A stretch of DNA of 64,000 nucleotides from Bos javanicus (Eukaryota; Chordata; Mammalia; Artiodactyla; Bovidae). A program made the translations under genes and the position numbers. A model generated the notes under the pieces. The model had not been told where the DNA came from. It made no database searches and worked only from the letters and a program-made list of their open reading frames with translations. Positions 45,801 to 57,800 of this stretch are shown here, piece after piece (positions within the stretch are counted from its first letter, which is position 1; each line of letters opens with the position of its first letter). Location of the stretch: positions 120,534,001 through 120,598,000 of the forward strand of contig NC_083869.1 in NCBI RefSeq assembly GCF_032452875.1. Reading direction: 5' to 3'.

Positions 45801-48800
45801 CCTCAGAGAGGACTTGAAACACAGGAAGGTGAGTTCTTTCCTCCTGAAGTCAGTCACTGACAGCAGTACTACGCTTCACATCATCACCACCTATCCTCAC
45901 CACCTACTCCTCAGGGTATGTCGTAAGTGTTTGTTGACTGACTGACTGATGGTTCTCCAGGGATACCAGGTCCTTGCTTTAGACCTTGCTCCTCTGGCCT
46001 CCACCCCGAGTGCCCCAGCTGCCCAGCCTCCTTCCTAGACTCTCAGTTTCAGCCTCTCCTCTCCTGACCTCCACCACAGCAGCAGTGTGGGATCCGACCT
46101 TGTCACAGCCCTGCTTCACACCCCTACGTTACCCCCTTTTCTGGGACAGAATCCAAATCCCCAGCCCCCGACCAGCCTCTGAGCCTTGGCTCGTGCCATT
46201 CCCCTAGTTGGGAACACCATTCCCATCTCTCACTAGAAAGGGCTATGGACCCTTCCACACCCAACCCAGATGATCCTCCCCAACCTCCATCACATATTTC
46301 CCGCTTTCATGGGATTTTTCACATCCATCGGCCTCCCAGGTCGCGGTAGGAGTTCTTTTGGCCCAGAGCCTGCCTCTGGCCACTGATCTCTCATTATGCA
46401 TGGCACTCAGCACTGGGCTGGCTCAGAAGGGCTTCAGGGAGCCACAGTTCCCCTGATAACTGGCCCCCAAGTTCTTCAGCCTCTGAAATTCAAGTCAGGG
46501 CCGTGTCCTCAATTCCAAAATGAGTCATCTCTTTGTAGGGCATCTTCCCACTAGGGGAGCACCTGGCCCTGACTCCCAACATCTGTAGTGATGGGGGGGA
46601 GCTCACCACCGACTCCAGGCATGGGCAGTGCAAGGAGGCAGAGCTGAAATCAGTGCCTCTGGGCTGCTCCTTCACCCCACTAACCGCCCCAAGCTCACCC
46701 TGGCATCCAGAAGACTCGCCTTGCTCTCCTGCCTGGACCTCGCCCCACCTTCTTCTGCAGCCTGACTTCCCAACCCCACCCACCTCCACGCACCCCCACC
46801 AAGCCACAGGCTGCACCTTGGCACTCTGGCTCACATCTCACTTCTGCCTCCTCTTAGCGGGGTGGCCTTGGGCAAGAGACTTTGCCTCCCTGAGCTCCAG
46901 TTTCCTCACCTCTAAAATGGGGATAACAATAAGGATTGTAGAGACTTTCCCGGTGGTCCAGTGGTTAAGAATCTGCCTTTCAATGCAAGGGATTCAGGTT
47001 CAATCCCTGGTCTGGGAACTAAGATCCCACGAGGCAAGTAAGCCCACGTGCCACAGCTACTGAGCCTGTGCTGCTGCTGCTGCTAAGTCGCTTCAGTCGT
47101 GTCTGACTCTGTGCGACCCCATAGACAGCAGCCCACCAGGCTCACTTGTCCCTGGGATTCTCCAGGCAAGAATACTGGAGCGGGTTGCCATTTCCTTCTC
47201 CAATGCATGAAAGTGAAAAGTCAAAGTGAAGCCGCCTGTGCTCCCCACGAAAGATCCCACATGCCGCAACTAAGACTTGACGCACCCCAAAATAATAAAT
47301 ATTTTTTAAAAAATATGGATTGTTAAGGACTGTAACTTACAGAAGGAGCGTTCCTAAGACATTTTCACAACGTTAGCTTTTAATACACTCACATCTCTTT
47401 TAAGATAATTTATGAAAAACAAAGGGGGAATTTATTCTATGTTTAAATAGAATTATCGAGAAGTCATTAGTTACCATTTATCCTCTATCTTCCAGGTAAG
47501 AAATGGCATGTTACATTGAGTGACTTAGTCCCACTGTGTTTTGTAACTAAAACAATGATAGACACAGTAAAAATGGACCTTCCTTGAGATGGCTCTCTCT
47601 CTGTGGCACTTTTCAGATTCATTGTCTCTTATTGAGAAACAGGTTCATGCTGTGTAAGGACTTTATGGATACCCTGTACGGACTTTATGGATACCCTGTA
47701 TGTATACAAAGTAGGTATAAGGCATACCTTGCACGCCTTACGCGGGAGCGGACACTTGGAAGCTCTCTGACAAGGAGCGGTTGCTGCTATGATGTCACTG
47801 TCATCACACTTGGGAAACCGACCCTGCCACAATTAGCATCGCACATGCACACAGCATCACAAAGCCAGGAGGAGGAAAACAGAGGCAAAGCCCACTCCGC
47901 AGCCTGAATAAACAGGCACAGCCAGGGCCACTGTCTAGCAGGTGTTCCCCAAACAGGTAAAAACACCGAGCCCTTTCTCAGACCTCACAAACTGACTCCC
48001 TCATGAGGGCTAGTTTATGAGGACTAACCCCCTCATAAAACAAGGTTACCCCTGATTTCTGCGTCATGGCATTGACAGCTGTGTTACCTACAGATGTGTT
48101 ACCTCATCTACAGAAACACAAGACATCTGCTGTATCTCTACCATGAATAGACTCACTGCAAATTCCTGTTCATTTCTCCTTAAAGACACGTGGTATTTAT
48201 GACTTACAGGGCTGACCCTTCTGAAGTCTGGATTTCCGCAAACACTTTGCGAGTCACCTTTCCATCTTGTGCCTTCCTTTCACAGATGGAGGTCCCACCC
48301 AGACGCTCCAGAGCCGCCAGGCCACTCAAACTACACGAGCCCCCACATGCTTCCAGGCACAGCTCTCTCAACTCCCAGGGGGATCTGGCTCAACCTGCTT
48401 CTAGCTCCACTTTTACTACTTGACCGGAGCTGGTTCTGTTTTGACATGACCTTCTTTTACCCCCTTTATTGCTGGCACAATGTTGGGAAGATGGATTTGA
48501 TTATATGCCTTGACCGTCTGGTTCTCGATCCAGGGGCAAAAAACAGGAGTCTCTGTGGAATAGTGGCAAACAAGAAACCTGGAATGTGGTTGCTTCTTTA
48601 TGTTTGGCTTTTTTGGGTTTGTTTATCTAAAGGATTCTGGGACTTGCGGGCACTGGGGACACCCACCTCTTTGTCACTGGGTTAGGACACATTGGTTTAA
48701 TTACATACGCCACTGCGTAATGACTAATAATTTGTCCTAAATGTTGATAGGACCCTCTTATGTTGCTTGTTTACTTTCCAACCACTATGAACTCAAATCA

Positions 48801-51800
48801 CTCGGGAAAAAAAAGAGAAGGAAAAAAAACTGTGCCCTCAAGAACAGAGAGCAATCCCTGAACAAGGAACATTCTGACAAAATACTCTCCCCTCAAGGGC
48901 CTGTGAATTTTTTGTTTGGTCACAGCTTTAAATAATATTTTCAAACAAACAGCTATTTCTGAAAACACTAGGATTCTAATTATCACTTGCTACTGGGTTT
49001 ATTTCCTACCAGACTGACGCTCCAACTCTGCCTCCTCTGCCAGCTTTGTGCCTACTCTGCCAGATTTCTCAAATCCAGGCCCCCAATTCAGAATAATAAA
49101 TTATCAAGGTATCTTTTACACCCAGATGCTCTTGGGAGTTTCCAGCTGGCCACTGGGCAACACCAAAGATTTGCTCCCCAGCTTTACAAATGCTCCCAAT
49201 GAGAGCACGTTTTGTACTCTTCGCATTTTATTAATTAGCCAAACACTAGAGTACCCATGTTCTATGAAGTTTCTAGCATAAGAAAGTTGGCAAATCAAAA
49301 GAAAAGAAGCTCAATCTCCGAGTTAATTTTATGTGTGTATATATGTAATTACATATAATTTATATAAATATAATATATAGTAATATAATATGTAATATAT
49401 AATTACATGTAATATAAACATATATATTTGTGTACTTTTTAAGATGGAGGAAAAAAACCCAACAATTTATTTTCATGTATAGAGAGACCAGCACTAGAAG
49501 TATCCATAGAGAAATGTCTTTGAAAAGATTTTTCTCCTAGATTTAACTACTTATTGGTACCAGTCATAACACACGCTTTGACAGTGACCCCCCAACCTTT
49601 TTGGCACAGTGACCAGTTTTGCAGAAGACAACTTTTTCACAGAGGGGCAGGGCAGTAGTCTCAGTATGATTCAACCCGATTATATTTACTGTGTACTATA
49701 TTTCTATTATTATTACATAATATATAATAAAATGATACATGGTGCATAATATATATGATGACCTATAATGAAATAATTATTCAACTCACCGTTACGCGGA
49801 ATCAGGTCATCAGGCATTAGATTCCCATAAGGAGCACACAAACTAGACCCCTCAGAGGCACAGGTCACAGCAGAGCTCCAACTTCTTTAAGAATCTACTG
49901 CTGCCACTGATCTGACAGGAGGTGGAGCTCAGGTGGCAATGCAAGCATTGGGGAGTGACTGTAAATACAGGCGACGCTTTGCTCGCTTGTTCACTGCTCG
50001 CCTCCTGCTATGCAGCCCAGTTCCTAACAGGCCATGGGCTGCTATTGGTCCATGGCCTGAGGGCTGGGGGCCGCTGTTTTACGAGATCAATTAAAAGATC
50101 ATGATGATGAGTCAGTGCCTTTGCTGCCTGCAATATGCTCTGTGGGAATGTGAACTGGTACAGCCATGATGGACAGCAGCAAGGAGGTTCCTTAAAAAAC
50201 TAAAAATAGAGCTACCATATGACCCTGCAATCCCACGCCTGGGCATATATCTGGAGAAAACATGATCCAAAAGGATACATGCACCCCGATGTTCACTGCA
50301 GCACTGTTTACAATAGCCAAGACATGGAAGCAACCTAGATGTCCATTGACAGATGAATGGATAAAGAAGTTGTGGTACATATACACAATGGAATATTACT
50401 CAGCCATGAAAAAGAATGAAATAATGCCATCTGCAGCAACATGGATGGATGCAGAGATTGTCATACTGAGTGAACTAAAGTCAGACAGAGAAGGAGAAAT
50501 ATCGTATGGCATCCCTTATATGTGGAATCTACAAGGAAATGAGAAAAATGAACTTACTTAAAAATAGGATAAGGCTCACACTTAAGAGAATGAACTTACG
50601 GTTGTCAGTGGGAAGAATGCGGGGAAGGGATAGTTAGGGGGTTTGGGATAGACATGTGCACACTGCTACATTTAAAATGGATAACCGACAAGGACCTACT
50701 GTTTAGCACAGGGCGCTCTGCTCAATGTCATGTGGCAGCCTGGATGGCAGGGGAGTTTGGGGGAGAATAGATACATGTATATGCATGGCTGAATCCCTTC
50801 CCTGTTTATCTGAAACTATCACAACACTGGGAATCGGCTATACCCCAATACAAAGTAAAAAGTTTAAAAAAATTTGCTCTGAATCTGAACAACTGATTAT
50901 ACATCACACCTGAACAGAGGACCCCACTCTCCTCCACTCTGATTTTGTTGAGTATGTGATAAATAGACCAGAGTCATTCAATCTTAGCAACACATCTGGC
51001 TCTCTGCCTCACACTTACGTAAAGCCCTGTGCTTCAGGTCAGAGCTTGAGTCTTCTGAAAGAAATATCAGGAGTGCGTGGCCTCAGGAGAGGACTGGACC
51101 AGTGCACTGGCTCTTTACACTTTGGGAAGAGACCTAGGGCACAGGCTTCCAAGATGCCCCATCACCATGACCTATACTGCCTGAGGCCAAGGCAGCCAGG
51201 ATCCAAGTCTAGTCCAGAAGGAGATAATTTTGCAAAGCAGATAACTCCCCAAGATCAGGGAATAGGAATTATGATCTGGGACTGGATAAAAGTGACTTAA
51301 TTGCAGTTAATATTCCATCTTCTAACAGAAATAGCTGCTAAGTCATGTCCGACTCTTGTGACTCCGTGGACTGTAGCCCGCTAGGCTCCTCTGTCCATGG
51401 GATTTCCCAGGCAAGAGTACTGGAGGGGGTTGCCATTTCCTCCTCCAAGGGATCTTCCTGACCCACGGGTCAACCCTGGGTCACCTGCACTGCAGGCAGA
51501 TTGTTTACCAACTGAGCCATCACCAATATACGAGAAATCCCCCTTTTTTTTTCCTTTGATCTACCACTATTATTCAGTTTAGAAGGCTATATTTGAACAA
51601 ACTAGACTAGAATATTCCTTAAATGGTTCCTTGCTCCAGTTAGTCCTGCAGAATCACAGAGGGTAGGGTGTAGGGGGACTATACACATTTAACATAAGCT
51701 GATGAAATATCAAGGAAATTTAAAAATGATAGTTCTATTAAAAAGACATGTAATTGGCCGTGTCTGCAAATCTACCCAGAACGATTGCTAAAAAATACTC

Positions 51801-54800
51801 AAAGTGCCTTTACTGAGACTTGTCCTTCGTAGAACCATTCGTTTCTCTAAACAGGTTCACTGAGAATCTGTCCTCCTTCCTAATGGGATATAATTGGGTA
51901 AATCAAATTTGTAACCATGACCATGCCAGAAATGTCACATTTGAAGACAAATTTCATTGAATTAGGCATGACAGCGTGATAGCAAGAAACAAGGCCTGTA
52001 CTTCATAAGTGGGAATACAGCCTCCCCAGGCTTCCAGGAAACCGGACTGAATCTACTCCATGGCTTGTGGAATCCTTGCCTTTAAGGTTATGAGCAAAGT
52101 CATTCCTGCCAGCCCAGAAACACTGACCAATGAGGGATTCTCCAAACAGATGGTAACTCTCCCATCACAGGTTGTATAGGCACAACCTGAGCAAGAGGTG
52201 AAATCTGATGGGTCTAGGTTCCTAATCCTACGTAGGAACTTAGATAGATCTTTGATTAGATAACACGGTAAGAAAAATCTTTTCACACATACACAGATTA
52301 AAATTATAGCCCAGGGCCTTAAAAAATCTCCTGACAGAAGTTACGTTTCAAACCTTGGGGGTCACATGCTCTCATTTTAATAACCAAACAAGCAGAGGGA
52401 CTTTGTTTACTGATCAGCACTTCACTGGGCTTTCCAGGTGGTATTAGTGATAAAGAACCTGCCTGCCAATGCAGGAGACATTAAAAGATGCAGGGCCAGA
52501 TCCCTGGGTCAGGAAGATCCTCTGGAGGAGGGCATGGCATGGACAGAGGTAGCTACAGTCCATAGCGTTGCAGAGACTCAAACGCAACTGCAGCAACTTA
52601 GCACACGTGCATGCATATCCATAAAGCTAGCCAAACTTCAAAAAATAAATTCATGACAAAATCAGAAAGTTTCTGAAACTAATCTATGTGGTCAAATCCA
52701 TGCCTTAGGAGGCATGGGGATGAGAAAAGCAGACTGATGCCATCTTGAGGTCATCCTGTTATTTGTTCCTTACCATCAAACCTACTCATCATGCCTCAAA
52801 GTCTGAGAAACAGACATAACATCTTGCACTCTGGGACAAAGCATACAAAGACAATGGACAGACATGGATAAATTACAAAAACAAAACCAAACCTCAGGTC
52901 CCTCTGTCTAGTCTTAGTGCCCGAAAGACAGAAACCCCTGAGCACTTTCTGTGAGTTACGAATTCTGCAGCAGAAACTACTTTATCCTGACTTTCGCAAT
53001 GCTGATATTGGCAGACAGCCGTGCTTAGAGATACAAGAACCATCATGCGAGAAAACTGCTGGGCTCCTTTCCTCTGAAGAGATGAACTGTAATTTGGTAA
53101 CCTTTAGTTTATTTCTTTAAATACTATGGTGTTTTTATTTGGTGAGCCAGTCTGATGCCTGTACTCCCCTGCAAAAACTTTTTTCCCTTAAAACATGTCT
53201 ATCTCTGAATCTCCCTTTCACATATTCGACTAGACTGCACACCCTAAGAGGGCAGGAATCTGTCTCTGTTTTGTTCACTGCTGTGTTCCCAGCACCGAGG
53301 GGCATGCCTGCACATGGTGGGGGCTGTGTAAATATTCATTAAAGGGATGAATCACACGCCCTGGAAAAGTCAGTTCTATTTATTCCACAAATATTAAATA
53401 AATGCTTCACTGCTTAATATGTGCCACCCACTGGGGATGTGGAAATGGAGGAGACTGGGCCCTCACCTTCAAGAATCCCCAATATATTGGGGGTGGTGGG
53501 TAAATAACCAGGCAAGTCGAAGACAGTCTACCACTGCTTGGATGGGGAAGCCCAGGGGCTATGGAACCAGCACAGGGGGCCAGGGAGGGCTTCCTGGAGG
53601 AGGTTTTACTGACAGATGGATAAGAGAGGGCCAGAAAAACAAGGGAAAGGAGGGGGATGGTGCATCAGGTAAAGGACACAGCACATGCAAAGACAGATGA
53701 CAAATGGTGGGCAGGGCAAGTAGTAAGAGTTGAGGCCAGGGAGGACCAAAGAGGCTGTATCACAAAAGGGCTTGTATGCCAAGCAAAAGAGTCTGGGGAA
53801 GGCACCTAGAGAAGGGCCTTGCATCGGGCGCAGGGGCTGAGCTGAAGCCAGCTGCAGCAGGGCAGCGCCAGGCTGGCCACTCACCTGGTGTGCTGTTGGA
53901 GGTGGGAGAGCTGTCGGAAGGACTTATCACAGTAGGAGCAGTGGTAGGGCTTGACGCCTAGGTGGATGCGCAGGTGCTGGGCCAGGTAGGAGGCGTTGGC
54001 AAAGGACTTGGAGCAGTGCGGGCACTTGTGGGGCTTGGCCTCTGTGTGCGACTTGGAGTGGATCTGCATCTCGGACTTGGTGAAGAAGGTCAGCGGGCAT
54101 ACCTTACACCTGCGGGCAAGAGGCAGCTTCACCCTGGGAAGATCCCTCCAACCATGCCTGGAGAGCTGAGGGGAGACCCTCTCTGTCAGAGAGACCTTGC
54201 ACCAGGGCCAGAGCTTTGGGAGGAGGGCCCGGGGGGGTTGCTACAGGCAGGCCCCCAGCCTGGACATCCTCCCCTCGAGGCACGCTGACACCAGGCTGGG
54301 AAGCAGGCTTCCACCTCACCGGGAAGAGCTGCCTGCTGGGCCGTGGTTCTGGGAGAGGGGCTCCAACACTCGGTGAGTTCTCTGCCCTGGCTATAGACAC
54401 TTTAGAATCATCTGGGGAGCTTTCTGAAATGGCTCATCCCAGGCCCTCCATATGCCTCCCCTCGATAAGTTAAATCAGAATTTCTGGAGGTACCGCCCTG
54501 GCACTGGCATTTCTGAAAAGCTCTCCAGATGATCCTAACATTGAGGGTTGACAATACTGCTTGAAGAGAGAAGGAAGTAGACTCTCAAAATCCCAGGCTG
54601 TGGGATTTTGGGTGGGAGGCGTCAGGAGGCCCCACCCCTCTGGGCCACAACCTCCACGTTCAAGCCTCTGGGCCCCCCTCTTTGCAATCTCCCACTGCTA
54701 GGCTCCAGAGGCAGCCCTGAGGCACCAGGTTCTGTCCCAAGCCCGCTGGACCCCTCCCACCAAGACCCCCACCTGTATGTCTTGCCCTCCTTGGCAGTCT

Positions 54801-57800
54801 CGCCCGAGGCCAGGATGGGGTAGGGGACTACGAGGACAGGCGGCCCCCCTGGGTTCTCCGCCTTGATCTTTTTCCGGCCGCGCTCGGACTTGGGGGGGCC
54901 AAGCAGGCCGTGGCCCTGGATTGTCTTGATGGAGTCCAGGAGGGGGGGGCTGGTGATCCCTGAGATGAGGGTGGGGGACGAGGCGATGAGGCGGCTCTGG
55001 CTCGTGGTGGTGGGTGTGGACGGGCTGCTGGTACCCGTGCCCGCGCTCGACTCCGACGTGCTCACAGCCGGGGTCCGGGAGGAGATTCCCAGACCTGTGA
55101 AGACATGGGGGTGGGGACAGGGGTGAGGGGCAGCCAGAGGCCAGGTCAGCCCCCGCCACCCAGCTGTGTGTCTCTGAGAGGTCGCCAGCCTTTCTGAGCC
55201 TCCCCTTCCCTTTGCAGAGTTTTACTCAGGGGTCAATAAATGAGAGCTGTGTAAGATTCTTTAGACATCTAAGGACAGTTGTTGTTAAGTCACTTTTGCA
55301 ACCCCGTGATCTATAGCCCACCAGGCTCCTCTGTCATGGGATTTCCCAGGCAAGAATACTGGAGTGGGTTGTCATTTCCTTCTCCAGGGGATCTTTCCCA
55401 CCCAGGGATGGAATCCCCTGTCTCCTGCATTGGCAAGTGGATTCTTTACCACTGAGCCACCAGGGAAGCCCATCTAAAGACTAAATGAGCCTGATTATCT
55501 ATAACAGGGGCACTTTGGAAATCAGCCCAACAAAAAACAGACAAACAAAAAACTCTGAAGCACAAAGATGTTCACTACTATGTCATTTATAACAGCAAAA
55601 ATCAGAGGCAACTGAAATATGCAATATTAGGGAAGGTTTCAATAAATTGTGATTAATTTTCTCTACTGAACATCAACTGCCCGATAAAAAGGAGACTGTA
55701 AAATTAAAAAAAAAAAAAAACAAACATTTAAGGCACAGAAAAAGTTAAGTAGGAGATGGAGATGCACCAACATGTGATATGGATGGTGGAATTAGGGGTA
55801 ATTTTAAAACAATTTTTTTGGCTTAACTATCTGATTCTTTGACAACGAACTTTTCTTTTTTTAAGTTCTGTATTAACAGCTATTATTTTAAAAACAAAGG
55901 GACTAGAAACATTTATAACATCAAGAAAAGTACACCAAAAAATGAAAATGATATCTATCATACAGTTAAAACTACACTTGAAAAAAAAAAAAAGAAACCC
56001 CAAATTTGCGCACTGGAAAAGATAATATCCAGAGTTGACACAGGTATTTGGCGTGTGTGTCATACATGCTGGGAGTGTATGCTTATCAACCTTAATCATA
56101 AAGGGTGCTTTGGCAACAGCCATTAAAACTTCAAATGTACATGACTTCTGACAAAGTAATTCTAATTCTAGAAATTGCCCATAAAGAGATATTTATTTGC
56201 ACATAAGCACAAAGATCTGTGTACTTGGACCTTCCATACAAAACTATGATCAGACAAAACTGGACACAGTTTGCTTATCCTCAGTAGGGACTGTGTAAAG
56301 AGATGTGGTTCATCACAAGATGAAGAACAGGGAAACCACGAAGATAAGACAGACATGCAGTGACGAGGAAAGAATGCCAAACTGCTGTCAGGTGAAAAAG
56401 CAAATCCTACACAGCATGAACCCACGTCTTCAAAAAATACACACATCCAAACAACATATGTATATACAGACAATATGTGTGTGTGTGTGAAAGCACAGGA
56501 AGAGGTCTGAAAAGAGACACACCAAACTATGTGTAAATTGTGCTTCTCTCTAGGGAGGGCAAAGAATTTGTTGGTAAAAGGAGATTTTCATACGTTATCT
56601 GCTTCCATATTATTTGAATTTTTTACCTGGTGAATTCATCCATTTTTTATATCTGTGATTAAAGGATAAAATAAAATAAATACAGAGAAAACATATGAAA
56701 ATGCTAACAATAGTAGGACAAGGGTTAATTTTTTTTCTCCTTTCAGCTTGTCTGCAATTTCTAAATTTTCTATAATGACTATGAATTACCTTTATAATAA
56801 AAATGCACTGAATATGTTTATGATAAAATGGTGAGTAGGAAAAGAAATTAAAGGCATGGGTACAGCCTTACCACAAACTCAGCAAAACACACCCCCTGCA
56901 CATTAAAAAACAAACAAAAACGATGGAAAAAGAAGGAAAGGGACTAAAGGCTCTCTAAGCTGCTGGGTTACAAGCTGGGGATTATGAGTGACTTTTTTTT
57001 TTCTCAGTTTCTTTTTTTCCAAATTTCCCTTAATATGCTTATATTACTTTTTTAATATTACTTTTATAATGAAAAAATAAATTTAATAAGGTCATAATAA
57101 GGAGGGAATGTGCAGAGGGTGGCTGGAGGAGGCCTGGATAGGGAGGCTCATGGGGCCCCAAGATTCTTAAGCATCTCTGAGAGGGAGGCGGGAGACGCGT
57201 CTGGCTGGTGGCAGGGGCCAGCTAGAGGAGGAACAATGGCCCAGTTGCAGTGGCCACCAGGAAAAGCCTGTCCAGCAGGGTGAGGTGGGCACCAGGCAGC
57301 CCAGACCCATAATATTGCCTAGGATGTCTTTCCAGCCCGCAGCCTCAATCTATCCAGGACTGGGCTCACAGTCAGTCCCCTACCCCGTTCCTCCTATGAT
57401 TCCATCTCACTGGCAATGCCTGGGTGTCCCCGGTGCCCACCCTCCCACTCCTTCATCCAGCCCAGCACCCAGCCCTGTGGGCTCTTCCTTCTCAGCATCC
57501 CTCAGTTCTTTTCCCTTCTCTCCATCCTCTCTGCCGCTGCCTGGCCCAGGCCACCACCCTCTCCTGCAGCTCTCCCTGCTTCCATGCCAGTGTCCCACCA
57601 AGCCAAGTCTTCACCTCACAGCCAGAGACCTAGCTTTCTAACCTCACCTACTTCCAGGGGCTCCCACTGCCTGAAGGTAAAAACCCAAACTGCCCAGGTG
57701 GCCCACGGGGTCCTTCACAATCTGGGGCCTCAGCAGAGCCCCGGCAGAGCGACAGGGTTCACACCTGGGCTCTGGAACCACACTGCCTGTCTCGGCCGCT

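Larger units (their letters stand above)
43363..53884. other. ZNF362 large intron
   Basis: A 10.5-kb intron between fingers three and four. It holds MIR and L2 fragments, a nested CHR/BovA pair, an AT-rich block, a hAT-type fossil, an L1 3' end and two Bov-tA SINEs. The stretches at 44.4-45.5, 46.0-46.8, 47.4-49.3 and 51.6-52.4 kb contain nothing I recognise beyond a 22-bp tandem duplication near 47.66 kb. Confidence 0.7.
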
